Positions 6,737 through 15,085 of a DNA stretch of 26,077 nucleotides are shown in pieces (the stretch's first letter is position 1; each line of letters starts with the position of its first letter). Source of the DNA: a virus; the IMG/VR virus record IMGVR_UViG_3300005265_000062, positions 1 through 26,077 of that record, one strand, 5' to 3'. Position numbers and translations under genes: made by a program. A model generated the notes under the pieces. That model was not told where the DNA came from. It saw only the letters and a list, made by a program, of their open reading frames with translations, and made no database searches.

Positions 6737-9008
6737 TGGCTTTCTCGATTTCGGGGAGAATGTATTCCCGCGTGATTAGACGCCAATCCTCGGGCTCTGC
6801 CGGGCCGGCAGCGCCATCCGGCAGATATACGTGCACGGCAATCTGGTTGTTTACGGTGCGCTGCGTCCTGTTCGGGGGGAGTACCTGCTCGCCGCGGTGT
6901 AATTCATACACGCCAGTACGCGGCACAAAACCGGTGCCAAGCTGATAATTGCCCATGCCGGCCAGCGGGATGTTTTCCATCCGCCAGATCATTTGGCGAT
7001 AATCCTGCGTTGTCCGCCATATCTCGCGCCGCCAAACATCAGCAGCCTTACTGGCCTCGAAGTATCCGGCTGTCCGCATCAGGCTTTGCACGTTTTTCTG
7101 CATCCCTAACATCATGTTTGCGAGGACCTCTTCCGCCTCGGCGCGTAATCTTTTCAGGGCATTCAGCGCTGGCGAGATATCTATATCAAGTTCGGGTTCC
7201 AGGGCATTAATGTCACTCGCGAGCTCTTCTGTTTGGTTTTTCACCTTATTGCAGGCGCAACTCATTGACATTCTCTGGGGGGTCTTGGCAACAAATTCCG
7301 TGATCACAGATGGATGTGTGCTGCTTGCTCCCCGGGAAAATGCCGCTAACGCATGCTCCATCTCGTTGATTTTTTCAGTCAATGGGCGCCGGGTAGACCC
7401 CTCGCCAACAAATTTTGTGACTAGTTTGATCGGCGCTGCGGTCAGTTCTCGGATTGTCTCAATCGCCCTTCTGACCTTAGCAACGGCCTTTTCAGCAAAA
7501 AGCCAGATCTTGGCCGCCGTCTCCCCGATTGCTTTGCCGACTCTCTCAAATATTGTCCATACCCCTTTGGCAACCGTAATTAATGTACGCATGATAGGAG
7601 TCAAAAACTGAATGTTCTCTGACAGTGACTTGATCCACTCGCTCAGTTTGGTTTGTATCAAGTCGCGATTTTTTTTATACCACTCGCCGGCTTGTTTTGC
7701 CACGGCTGCAATCTCGGGCCATAGCTTTTTGGTCGCGCCGGCAATGCTCTCAATCCATGCTCCCACTTCAGCCGTAATCAAGTCTCTATTTGCCTCAAGC
7801 CACTTGGTCGTTGTCTCCACGACTTTTTTGATAGTTGGAGCCAACTTTTCGCCGATAAGGATAAGCTGCTTGCCGATTGTATTCTTGCATGTCTCCCAGA
7901 GGGCGCTGAGCGTGGCCTTATACTTCTCCCAAGCTCCCGAGGCAGCCCCAGTCTTATGCTTCATGGCTTCCACTTTGGCATTCAGCAGGCTGAAATCGTT
8001 TGCGGCCAGGGCCGAAACGCCTTTCACCGCTTCGACGCGCCCAAACAACTCGTTCATCTTTTCGGCGGAACCACCCGTATAATTTATGAGGCGCCTCATT
8101 GTCTCGGCCAAGCCGAGCTGTTGTATGGCGGCCTGGGCGCTCTCAAAGCCCATGCCGCTGAGGGCTTCAGACATTTCTTTGGTGGGTTTCATCAGGCCCA
8201 TCAGCACGGCCTGGTATTGTGTGGCTGCCTCGGCAGTGGAGCCTGCCGTTTGCGTAATCAATGCCAGTGAGGCCCCCATTTCGTTTTGATTCACGCCAAG
8301 ATCGTGCGAGATCTTAGCCAACCCCCCGATCACGGGGATCAGCTCGGCGACACTCGTCTGGCCTTCCTTTTCGATTGTGAATAATATATCTGCGGCATCA
8401 GAGACCCGCTTGATCTCACCCTCATAGCCTGCCATCAGCTTTGTCAGCCCCTTGATTACCTCGCTTTGATCCACGTGGGCAGCCTTGGCAGCTTTCGCCG
8501 CGGCTATCAGAGTCTCCATTGCTGCCTTAGGTTCGGTTACGCCGGCAGAAATGACCTGGTAATATCCCCGTACCAGCTCAGTTGCGCTGCCAAGCGCTGA
8601 AGGCAGGGCCATGACCTTCTGTTTGATTGACTCGAAGCTCTCTTTGGTTACTTTCCCCATGTCCGTGAGTGCGGATTCAAAGACGGCAAATCCCTGTATC
8701 GCTTTTTTTAGGACGAAAGAGCCCGCCAATGCAGTTGCAGAGGCCGAAACCGCAGCTATTTTTAAACCCAGAGCGCCGAGCTTCAATCCCAGAGCAGCAA
8801 CTTTTTTGCCCAGGTCTCCAATCTTTTTTGCCAGCTTCCCGGCAACGCCTGCCACTTTGGAAAAGTGCCGTTGCATGCCCAAAAGAGAACGGCTGGAGCG
8901 TTCGGACATGGACTTGACTTTGTTTATCGTCTCACTGGAGAACTTCGAGACGACCACAGAACCTTTGTCGTCAACCTCCAGCGTCAGTGATATGCGATCT
9001 TTTCTCAT
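6723..9008 (-). CDS. Tail tape measure protein (TP901 family)
   Basis: This 761-aa protein sets tail length and occupies the tube lumen until DNA ejection. The N-terminal third contains the TP901-type core: ALGSATELVRGYYQVISAG, then AAMETLIAAAKAAKAAH, GLTKLMAGYEGE, LIPVIGGLAKI and SLALITQTAGSTAEAATQY. A short hydrophobic stretch (about residues 70-105, LGKKVAALGLKLGALGLKI) precedes it. Long Ala/Lys-rich helical and coiled-coil regions follow, with a repeated KKxWLEANRDLI/EWYKKNRDLI motif near 390-450. At the C-terminus, FVPRTGVYELHRGEQVLPP matches the tail end common to tape measures. At about 1.5 angstrom per residue it would specify a tail near 110 nm. Confidence 0.93.
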   Translation of the reverse strand: MRKDRISLTLEVDDKGSVVVSKFSSETINKVKSMSERSSRSLLGMQRHFSKVAGVAGKLAKKIGDLGKKVAALGLKLGALGLKIAAVSASATALAGSFVLKKAIQGFAVFESALTDMGKVTKESFESIKQKVMALPSALGSATELVRGYYQVISAGVTEPKAAMETLIAAAKAAKAAHVDQSEVIKGLTKLMAGYEGEIKRVSDAADILFTIEKEGQTSVAELIPVIGGLAKISHDLGVNQNEMGASLALITQTAGSTAEAATQYQAVLMGLMKPTKEMSEALSGMGFESAQAAIQQLGLAETMRRLINYTGGSAEKMNELFGRVEAVKGVSALAANDFSLLNAKVEAMKHKTGAASGAWEKYKATLSALWETCKNTIGKQLILIGEKLAPTIKKVVETTTKWLEANRDLITAEVGAWIESIAGATKKLWPEIAAVAKQAGEWYKKNRDLIQTKLSEWIKSLSENIQFLTPIMRTLITVAKGVWTIFERVGKAIGETAAKIWLFAEKAVAKVRRAIETIRELTAAPIKLVTKFVGEGSTRRPLTEKINEMEHALAAFSRGASSTHPSVITEFVAKTPQRMSMSCACNKVKNQTEELASDINALEPELDIDISPALNALKRLRAEAEEVLANMMLGMQKNVQSLMRTAGYFEASKAADVWRREIWRTTQDYRQMIWRMENIPLAGMGNYQLGTGFVPRTGVYELHRGEQVLPPNRTQRTVNNQIAVHVYLPDGAAGPAEPEDWRLITREYILPEIEKANGNA

Positions 9009-9011
9009 TTC

Positions 9012-9350
9012 CTATGGCAGTTCCCAGAGCTGGAGTTCTGCTCCCGATAAATCCAGAGGAACCGGTTCCGTTTTTATGCTTGCTCCGCCTGTATCTGCTG
9101 TGCCTGTATCGTCTTCGCGGGTCTCAATCTCTCTGTATTTCTGTTCAGGCATTTGCAATTCAGCTATCTGCCAGAAGTGCTCCCTCCGCGGATCCAAAGA
9201 ATATGAGCCATCTTTGTCCAGCCATATTCGGACGCGTTCTCCAGCGTACGGGCTAAGATCAATAGTTTTTTGGCCTACTCTACCGAGGCTCCCACACTCA
9301 AAAGCCGCGATCCGAATCTTGCTACCCTTTATGCTGATTTTTGGTTTCAT
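9012..9350 (-). CDS. Hypothetical tail-module protein
   Basis: This 112-aa protein starts MKPKISIKGSKIRIA. The central segment IDLSPYAGERVRIWLDKDGSY looks like one edge of a beta-sandwich, as in carbohydrate-binding-like modules. The rest is acidic and Thr-rich. It is encoded 3 bases upstream of the tape measure. I cannot assign a family; a minor structural protein is likely from context. Confidence 0.6.
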   Translation of the reverse strand: MKPKISIKGSKIRIAAFECGSLGRVGQKTIDLSPYAGERVRIWLDKDGSYSLDPRREHFWQIAELQMPEQKYREIETREDDTGTADTGGASIKTEPVPLDLSGAELQLWELP

Positions 9351-9397
9351 CCTTCCTCCCTTCTGCCGCTTGTTTCGCCGCCCTGTCAGCGGTTAAA

Positions 9398-9691
9398 TCA
9401 CGCATGGGGAATAATCACGTAGTCAAAGTTGCCTGTATGAGATCCGCTGTTATATACTACGACAGTATTTGCGCTTTTGCTGTACCAGACCTCGCCTAAA
9501 AATCCCCGCGGGTCTTCTACAGGGTTTATGATTACCTGGTAATCTGTGTGCCCGTAATTATGCGTGATTGTACGCCCCGCTTGGCCTGCGAAGGCCACTG
9601 GGGGAGGTGGTTTCAGGTCATCTTCCTGGGTAAGCTTGTTCAGGTTGGCTGGGTTTACTGGAGTGGCATCTTCCCACGTTAAATGTGCCAT
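9398..9691 (-). CDS. Small tail-fibre-like protein
   Basis: This 97-aa protein starts MAHLTWEDATPVNPANLNKL. The TPVNPANLNK wording is typical of the N-termini of phage tail-fibre or appendage proteins, and the remainder (HNYGHTDYQVIINP, VWYSKSANTVVVYNSG) is beta-rich like a fibre repeat. It lies between the chaperone genes and the tape measure, an unusual place for a fibre gene. A small decorating tail protein is a reasonable guess; the evidence is limited. Confidence 0.6.
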   Translation of the reverse strand: MAHLTWEDATPVNPANLNKLTQEDDLKPPPPVAFAGQAGRTITHNYGHTDYQVIINPVEDPRGFLGEVWYSKSANTVVVYNSGSHTGNFDYVIIPHA

Positions 9692-9713
9692 CTTGCTTTC
9701 TCCTTATACTGTT

Positions 9714-10067
9714 TCACTCTTTGCTCTCTGCCTGGAATTCATTGACTGTTGCTTCTATCAGCGACAATTTCCCTAACAGGTTTTCCGCCTCCAATTCGCT
9801 TAATTTGAGGTTTAGCAGTTTAAAGACCAGCTCCGGACCGAATGCCTTGATTTTATGCCAGAGCTCCAGGGCCTCCTGGTTTTCCGGCAGCAAATCAACT
9901 GCGCCGATGGGGCAGTGGCCTTTTTCCTCGCATGGGGGATCTCTGTCGTCTTCCTGGTAATTGGCCCGACATTCCTCACATGACATTTTGTGTGTGAGTT
10001 GCCACGCAAGGAATTCCCTCAGTTTTTTTCCGGCTCCTCGCTCTCTGTCCCGATATTCGCGCCGCAC
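9714..10067 (-). CDS. Tail assembly chaperone, frameshift extension (gpT-like)
   Basis: This frame (117 aa from an ATG at 10067) overlaps the preceding gene by 49 bases and lies in its -1 frame. It is probably made mainly as the C-terminal part of a fusion: a -1 slip at 10028-10022 continues with the codons for LREFLAWQL and adds 102 residues, giving a product of about 209 aa. The extension has several Cys residues (CEECRANYQ, then CEEKGHCPIG), possibly a metal site, and a Leu-rich helical end. In lambda-like tails the G/GT pair chaperones the tape measure during tube assembly. Separate initiation at 10067 cannot be excluded. Confidence 0.75.
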   Translation of the reverse strand: MRREYRDRERGAGKKLREFLAWQLTHKMSCEECRANYQEDDRDPPCEEKGHCPIGAVDLLPENQEALELWHKIKAFGPELVFKLLNLKLSELEAENLLGKLSLIEATVNEFQAESKE

Positions 10068-10342
10068 AACTCTAAGAGATCAGATAATACCTCCTCGGGT
10101 AACAACATTACCAACTCTGGACTATAAGGAACGGGCTTTCCTGCTCGTTCCACATTCTCCCATCCCAACACCACGTACTCTAAGAGCTCTTTGGTTACCG
10201 CGTTCCAGTCTGTTTTGCCGCGCTTGGTATGCTTTCGTACGATCCCCCCACGGCGCAGCGTCGAGATGCGTCGATAAAAGATTTTCGACCCCTCAGCCTC
10301 ATACACCAGTCTTTCCTCGTCTCTGACTATCTGAATTGCCAT
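10019..10342 (-). CDS. Tail assembly chaperone (gpG-like)
   Basis: This 107-aa protein is preceded by GAGGGGGAAAT and an ATG. It is an acidic-tailed helical protein (WNAVTKELLEYVVLGWENV, then LLPEEVLSDLLELCG) encoded between the tube protein and the tape measure, the invariable place for tail chaperones. It ends at TGA immediately after the slippery heptamer A-AAA-AAC, exactly as expected for the short partner of a frameshifted G/GT pair. The family call rests on position, size and the frameshift site. Confidence 0.8.
   Translation of the reverse strand: MAIQIVRDEERLVYEAEGSKIFYRRISTLRRGGIVRKHTKRGKTDWNAVTKELLEYVVLGWENVERAGKPVPYSPELVMLLPEEVLSDLLELCGANIGTESEEPEKN
10022..10028 (-). promoter_or_regulatory. 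Programmed -1 ribosomal frameshift site A-AAA-AAC
   Basis: On the minus strand the zero-frame codons read GAA AAA AAC TGA, so the heptamer A_AAA_AAC is in the correct phase and directly abuts the stop codon. After a -1 slip translation continues as CTG AGG GAA TTC in the downstream open frame. This is one of the canonical X_XXY_YYZ heptamers used by phage tail chaperone genes. I see only weak potential for a stimulatory stem just downstream. Confidence 0.8.
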
Positions 10343-10358
10343 ATTTCCCCCTCTTTAC

Positions 10359-11480
10359 TTATTTCAGCGGATTCGTGCCCAGCCCGTTTTGAACTTGAAT
10401 GACCATCTCTTTTGTGGCCTGGTATGGAAACCCTGCAGGGCATCCGGCCGGGATCTCGCATGTAAATGTATGTGAGACAGGTAGCAAGCCCGGGCCATCG
10501 ATCAGGGCCTCAACCTTGTCAAATTTTAGCGTAGGCAGCCAGATCCAGAAGGTGTGATGATGGCCGGGTGCAATTTCGCTGCCTGTAAACTTCAGCATGG
10601 CCATCTGGGCGACCTGGGCATCCAGCCGCTCTAAGAACGTGTCGGTCTCGTATCTCGGAAATGTGAAGGACCCGGTTACTCGGCGTTTCCCTTCACGCCT
10701 GGGTTCGCTGATATATTGCCCGGAAAGGCTATCTTTTTCGGCTATGAGATTATTTTCCAGTCGAATCTCAAAGCCTGATATTCCGATAGCATCGTCGCTT
10801 GTCAGCGCAACATCGGTAGAGTAGTCACTGATCCAGAACTCTAAGTCTGGTAGCAGAATCGATTCCCAATCGCTATTGGGAATGGACCAGCCGGACGAGG
10901 AGGTATTTACAGTTGACGAGCGATTGAGATCATAAGGAATCAGCTCCAGCTCAATACTGATACCTCTTGCCTCTCCTTTGATAGTCATCGCCTGCACCAT
11001 TGTGGAAATGTATTCCCAGATGGATACACATTTGTCGATGCATAGCGTACCGCGCCGGACTTTTTTGTCGCCGGCCAGAGCGCCTGAGCCGGCCAGTATC
11101 CCGTCTCCTGCCGTCCATGCTTCCGTATGCAGGTTTTCGGCTAATTCAAATGTGTGCTTATACACCCCCGAGGCTATGATCTCCGGGGACCCGCCATGAT
11201 TTGCAAACCCCATTGCGGTGCAGATTATGGACTCAATCCCGCGATACACTGCCTCGATTGTAATAGAACCGGTGACAACTTTCCCGGTAACATCGCTATT
11301 ACCGTGGCCTGCTTTGTGCCTGACAACATTGTCGAGCTCTTTCTCGATATCTCTGGCCAGGCTTTCAGATAGCAGCGGCTGCTGATCGTTAGCGCCGCAC
11401 TCTATCGGCGTGCCATAGGCAGCCTGGTTGCCTTCTTTTTTCCACGCTGTTTTTGATGAAAAACCCGCCCCGATTGGCAT
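10359..11480 (-). CDS. Tail tube protein, second paralogue
   Basis: This 373-aa beta-rich protein has no signal peptide. It is a diverged paralogue of the product of the preceding gene. Shared landmarks are an N-terminal K-E-x3-AYGTP/VYGTA segment, a block around FPRYETDTFLERLDAQ with following LKFTG (matching VPRYEADTYLDWRDAD with LKFTS), and LKFDKVEALIDGPGLLP (matching LKIDKAEAPIPGPGLIE). It lies directly before the chaperone genes, where siphoviruses encode the major tail tube. One of the pair probably forms the tube; the other may be a minor tube or decoration variant. Which is which cannot be read from the sequence. Confidence 0.75.
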   Translation of the reverse strand: MPIGAGFSSKTAWKKEGNQAAYGTPIECGANDQQPLLSESLARDIEKELDNVVRHKAGHGNSDVTGKVVTGSITIEAVYRGIESIICTAMGFANHGGSPEIIASGVYKHTFELAENLHTEAWTAGDGILAGSGALAGDKKVRRGTLCIDKCVSIWEYISTMVQAMTIKGEARGISIELELIPYDLNRSSTVNTSSSGWSIPNSDWESILLPDLEFWISDYSTDVALTSDDAIGISGFEIRLENNLIAEKDSLSGQYISEPRREGKRRVTGSFTFPRYETDTFLERLDAQVAQMAMLKFTGSEIAPGHHHTFWIWLPTLKFDKVEALIDGPGLLPVSHTFTCEIPAGCPAGFPYQATKEMVIQVQNGLGTNPLK

Positions 11481-11510
11481 ATTTCACCCCAATCCTTTTT
11501 CAGCTTTTTC

Positions 11511-12515
11511 TTAGGCCAGCGGCGATGATGCCCGCCCATTGGTCACATCAATCTCAAATTCATCGGTCACCGTAAAACTCGCCGAGTCACTGCCCGGATC
11601 ACGGTGGCATGTGCACTCAATTGTTTGTTCGATGAGGCCCGGGCCGGGGATTGGTGCCTCTGCTTTGTCGATTTTGAGATCAGGAATATGGATATCGAAA
11701 AGATAGTTCCCGCTTGTAAATTTCAGATATGCGTGCAAGGCCGTATCGGCATCTCGCCAGTCGAGATATGTATCCGCCTCGTAGCGAGGTACCTTGAAGG
11801 AGAATTTCACCTCCCGGTGCCCGTTTCGTTGGGGCTCTAAGATCGTTTTCGCCCGGTTGTCAAAGTGGTCTAGGGCCAGGGCATTCGCTAAGCTGAGCTC
11901 AAATGAATTGATCCCCTTCTCACTCTCTCCTGCTAACGCCGACGCCTGGGGCGCAATCTTGAATTCGAGGTCGCTGAACATGATTTTACCGGCTGCGTCT
12001 TCAGTATCCAATGCTGTTAGGACACCAGCTGTATTGGTTGTAGAATCCAGGTCAAGAGCCTGGGCTGCACCGCCGAACTCAATATCGAGTGGCTTATTAG
12101 CTTCGCCGGAGATCTTGAGTGTATCGATTTTGCATCCCGCAAACTCCCATACTGAGACACCCTTGTAGATCGCCGCCGTGAACGAATACGCCAGATTTTC
12201 TGCCAGCGAGTATGTGTTATCATACAGATCCCCGTTTGCGCTCGGCGTGCCTGCAGCTCCCATCGCAATGGCGATCAACAGATCAAGATCCTCATATGTT
12301 AGTTTACAGGGCACAGTGAATGGGTACGTCTTGTTCCCAGCAATACTTGTGCCCCAGCCGGCTTTCCCCCGCAACACCTCATCCACATGCCTTTCAATCT
12401 CGTTTCCGAATGCCTCAGAAACGAACGGGATCGCCTCGGTAACCGCCACCGCGGTGCCATATACCGCCTCCTTTGCAACCCCCAGAATGCCTTTAAAACC
12501 TTGCCCGATTGTCAT
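11511..12515 (-). CDS. Tail tube protein, first paralogue
   Basis: This 334-aa protein is preceded by AGGAGGG eight bases before the ATG, one of the stronger ribosome binding sites in the tail region. It starts MTIGQGFKGILGVAKEAVYG; the leading hydrophobic stretch is short and does not look like a signal peptide. The N-terminal YGTAVAVTEAIPFVSE segment is common in phage tube proteins. It follows the tail completion gene and precedes its paralogue. The strong initiation signal makes this copy the better candidate for the abundant tube subunit, but that is inference. Confidence 0.75.
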   Translation of the reverse strand: MTIGQGFKGILGVAKEAVYGTAVAVTEAIPFVSEAFGNEIERHVDEVLRGKAGWGTSIAGNKTYPFTVPCKLTYEDLDLLIAIAMGAAGTPSANGDLYDNTYSLAENLAYSFTAAIYKGVSVWEFAGCKIDTLKISGEANKPLDIEFGGAAQALDLDSTTNTAGVLTALDTEDAAGKIMFSDLEFKIAPQASALAGESEKGINSFELSLANALALDHFDNRAKTILEPQRNGHREVKFSFKVPRYEADTYLDWRDADTALHAYLKFTSGNYLFDIHIPDLKIDKAEAPIPGPGLIEQTIECTCHRDPGSDSASFTVTDEFEIDVTNGRASSPLA

Positions 12516-12528
12516 TGGTTAACCCTCC

Positions 12529-13005
12529 TTATCTGGTCCCTGTTACCTGTGCACCTAATTTTAGGTCGCAGAAATGACAGAGCACCCCGCCGAACATACG
12601 GTTTTCAACTGCTGCAACCTGTATACCTGCGTGCCCGGCGAGCGAACCGAGTTCCGGAGCTATTGTCTCGCATGTATCATTCAGTGTGTCATTGCCTCGA
12701 AAGGCATCGCATATATCCTCAATCAGAGCCTGAAACGCCAGCTCTGTTTCTATGTCATCTTTTAGGCCATAAATTCCGTTAATCGTGAATTCATAGACAC
12801 GCAAATATTTCACATTAGTTAGCCATTTCTCTGGCGTCGCATTCCTCGTAATGATCCAGCCGTTGATCGTGCCGTTGGCGTCCCTAAAAAGGTCCAGAAA
12901 CTTTTTCCAGTCAGAAGACCAACGCTGATATTGATGTACAACATCCACGCCATTCACAGATGACAATATCTCCGTAATTTGTTCTCTAATATCTGCCAAA
13001 CTCAT
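12529..13005 (-). CDS. Tail terminator/completion-like protein
   Basis: This 158-aa protein starts MSLADIREQITEILSSVNG. The pattern of an N-terminal helix, a KYLRVYEFTINGIYGL strand and an ETELAFQALIEDICDAFR helix fits the alpha/beta fold of tail terminator (gpU-like) proteins. It overlaps the gp10-like gene by 4 bases (ATGA) and precedes the tube genes. This connector, gp10-like, terminator, tube order is standard for siphoviruses. The assignment is by position and pattern, without a diagnostic motif. Confidence 0.65.
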   Translation of the reverse strand: MSLADIREQITEILSSVNGVDVVHQYQRWSSDWKKFLDLFRDANGTINGWIITRNATPEKWLTNVKYLRVYEFTINGIYGLKDDIETELAFQALIEDICDAFRGNDTLNDTCETIAPELGSLAGHAGIQVAAVENRMFGGVLCHFCDLKLGAQVTGTR

Positions 13006-13496
13006 AGGCTGATCTCCCTGACAATCTCGCTGGGAATCTCTTCCAATATCCGGATAACTTGAGTCCTACTCGACGCAAACCCTCTCTCAAACATCTCTGC
13101 GCCTTTTGTGCCTCGCTTAGAGATGGCCCTGGCAATCAGAAACGCCACAGACGCAGCCTGAGGGCCTGTGTAACCTAACTTCTTCTCTACCCAGAACTGT
13201 AGAGGGCCTATGGGCGGGAAGTGCGGCCGGGTACCCAGCTCGACCGGCTCGCCATATTCCAGAGAGGTGCCCAGGATCCCCGCCACCTTGCTGCCCGATA
13301 CGCTCACCCTGCCATGTATGGTATCCCTGAGATGAATCGGGCCAGCCCCATACGGTGTTCTCTTCACTACCTCGCGTTCAAGTAGGTTCAGGGCCTCAGT
13401 GATCTTGACGATCCGTGCCTCCCTGGCGGCATCCGGATATTTTGTGGCCAACCTCTCCAGATCACTCAAATCGGCTTTTAGTTTTAGCTGAAACAT
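13002..13496 (-). CDS. HK97 gp10-like head-tail joining protein
   Basis: This 164-aa protein is basic. It shows the family pattern of an N-terminal helix (LEREVVKRTPYGAGP), a turn and strand region LRDTIHGRVSVSGSKVAGILGTSLEYGEPVE, then LGTRPHFPPIGPLQFWV and a C-terminal helix. The TP(Y)G...LRDTI...Y...VE.GT..HFPP series is the hallmark of HK97 gp10-like and Mu virion morphogenesis proteins. It acts at the head-tail interface. The next gene starts within its stop region. Confidence 0.8.
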   Translation of the reverse strand: MFQLKLKADLSDLERLATKYPDAAREARIVKITEALNLLEREVVKRTPYGAGPIHLRDTIHGRVSVSGSKVAGILGTSLEYGEPVELGTRPHFPPIGPLQFWVEKKLGYTGPQAASVAFLIARAISKRGTKGAEMFERGFASSRTQVIRILEEIPSEIVREISL

Positions 13497-13503
13497 TAGG
13501 ATT

Positions 13504-14196
13504 CTACCGATACTTCTTCTTATGCGTCAGCCTGTCGCTCGCCCAGGACGCATTCTTGTCCTGGTCCCTGGTCACGCTGGCGGCCGGGGTCTGCCCGTCC
13601 TTGATGCCCAGGTGATCGAAGTATATCTTCCTGTAACTCTTTGCTCTGGCCGCATATTCTCTGGATTTACTCCTGTGCTCAACGCTGTCTGCACTGATAG
13701 TGCTATCCTGGCTCTGTGCATAATACGTTGCAAGCATATCGCAGAAAAACGCAGCAACTAAAGCCTGTACTGCCTCTTCATCGAATGCCGCCACCGTACA
13801 TCCTGAGTCCGTACAGATATGTAATGATGTATAGGTCACCCGGAAATTCTCATCCGCAGCAGGCTCATCCTCGAGGAATCGTAAGAAGTTCCCCGCAGGC
13901 TTCTCGTAAAGCATCCACTCATCATCTTGCAGAATATCTGGGATCTTTTCATCATCATTCACCGGATATTCAACCTGCTTGATGATACTGAAGCCATCTG
14001 TCCAGCATTCAAGACTTGAGGTGGGATAATCGAACCCGCCGTTTCCCGCAATATCTTCCACGACCTCCCTCGGCCGGTGTCTGGAGTGCTCCTTAATCGC
14101 CATATTGATGGCCAGGATCTTATCCGCCTCGTTAAGCGGGACTTCACCCTGAACCAGTTGCCCAACCGCTATGATGTAATCCTGTCGAGTGCTCAA
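13504..14196 (-). CDS. Head-tail connector/adaptor-like protein
   Basis: This 230-aa protein starts MSTRQDYIIAVGQLVQGEV. It is acidic in the centre with a predicted helical C-terminus ending in a basic tail (DRLTHKKKYR). A run of small polar residues and helices such as EEAVQALVAAFFCDMLATYYAQ is consistent with the helical core of head completion proteins. It is located between the decoration-like gene and the gp10-like gene, where Mu-like phages encode their gp36-type connector. No catalytic motif is visible. The call depends largely on gene order. Confidence 0.55.
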   Translation of the reverse strand: MSTRQDYIIAVGQLVQGEVPLNEADKILAINMAIKEHSRHRPREVVEDIAGNGGFDYPTSSLECWTDGFSIIKQVEYPVNDDEKIPDILQDDEWMLYEKPAGNFLRFLEDEPAADENFRVTYTSLHICTDSGCTVAAFDEEAVQALVAAFFCDMLATYYAQSQDSTISADSVEHRSKSREYAARAKSYRKIYFDHLGIKDGQTPAASVTRDQDKNASWASDRLTHKKKYR

Positions 14197-14229
14197 TCTA
14201 AAGCGCCTTACGTATGTATGGGCCCTCGG

Positions 14230-15054
14230 TTAGTTGGTATGCGATGCCTTATACGTCAGCAGCACAGTGAGATCATCTATGGCTGGGGTAGTGCCTCCGA
14301 GAGTTAAAACAACTTCCATTTTGGCGTTATCAGCGATAGAGGTGTCCGAAATAGTACCTACAACCGGGGTATTGCTCGCAGAAATGGAAATTGCGTTCGA
14401 AAGGACAGAGGCTCCGGCCTCTTCAAGGTCTACAGTATAGGTCTCGTCACCACTACTGGTATCAATAGCGCGGGCGCAAACCGATACTTCCACGAGAGTA
14501 GCCGCAAACGGCATCTGGAACGTCGCGGCCGGATCTAATGTTGATGTCTCCTGGCCTTCGTGATGCAGCGCTAATGTGAAATATGAATTAGGCGCATCCA
14601 AAGTCTGGAAATCAAATAGATATTCCGTGGCGGAAATCGCAACGCCCACCTGTTGCTTATATGACGACGGCTCCGACTGCGTTACTGCCCCGGCCGTGGT
14701 AGATAGATATCCGGCAGAACCCTCAGCCAGTGAGCTCCATCCGGTGAATATCCCATGCGTAATAATCTCAACTTTGTCACCCGAGGCTCCCCCTTTGCCG
14801 ATGATGCCAACAGCCGGCCGGAATGCCGAGTTGTCTGCATCCGCCTTGTACGCTTTGCCGTCGGCATCTTTCAGCGCAACCACTTCGCCTGTGCTGAGCG
14901 ACTCTCCCGCAGTGGCGGAAAACCTCGCCCAGACTTTCTTGATATCATAGGCATTGGCCTGCGATGCCATCGGCATCAGTACCAGTAGCAGCGCCAGAAC
15001 CATAAAAACGATGCCCATCGCAGGTGCCATGAACTTTCTCAATATTTTGTCCAT
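14230..15054 (-). CDS. Capsid decoration-like protein with N-terminal signal peptide
   Basis: This protein has 274 aa from the ATG at 15054, with GGAGGG six bases upstream; a TTG at 15060 is in frame but too close to that site. Residues about 45-140 (GESLSTGEVVALKDADGKA, then AVGIIGKGG, HGIFTGWSSLAEGSAGYLS, QQVGVAISATEYLFDF) match the beta-clip pattern of DUF2190/decoration-type proteins encoded next to Mu-like capsid genes. Uniquely, the first 35 residues form a classical Sec signal: DKILRK, a hydrophobic run GIVFMVLALLLVLMPM, then SQANA before the predicted cut. The C-terminal half is a beta-sandwich-like domain. Cytoplasmic head proteins should not carry such a signal, so either it is exported or the segment is a membrane anchor. 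Confidence 0.7.
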   Translation of the reverse strand: MDKILRKFMAPAMGIVFMVLALLLVLMPMASQANAYDIKKVWARFSATAGESLSTGEVVALKDADGKAYKADADNSAFRPAVGIIGKGGASGDKVEIITHGIFTGWSSLAEGSAGYLSTTAGAVTQSEPSSYKQQVGVAISATEYLFDFQTLDAPNSYFTLALHHEGQETSTLDPAATFQMPFAATLVEVSVCARAIDTSSGDETYTVDLEEAGASVLSNAISISASNTPVVGTISDTSIADNAKMEVVLTLGGTTPAIDDLTVLLTYKASHTN

Positions 15055-15085
15055 TTTCAACCCTCCTATTTTTATGCTATATTAC

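Noticed and set aside
8611-9396. 261-aa plus-strand frame
   Set aside because: It lies antisense to the tape measure and its neighbour, has Ser/Pro/Arg-rich shadow composition, and has no start signal.
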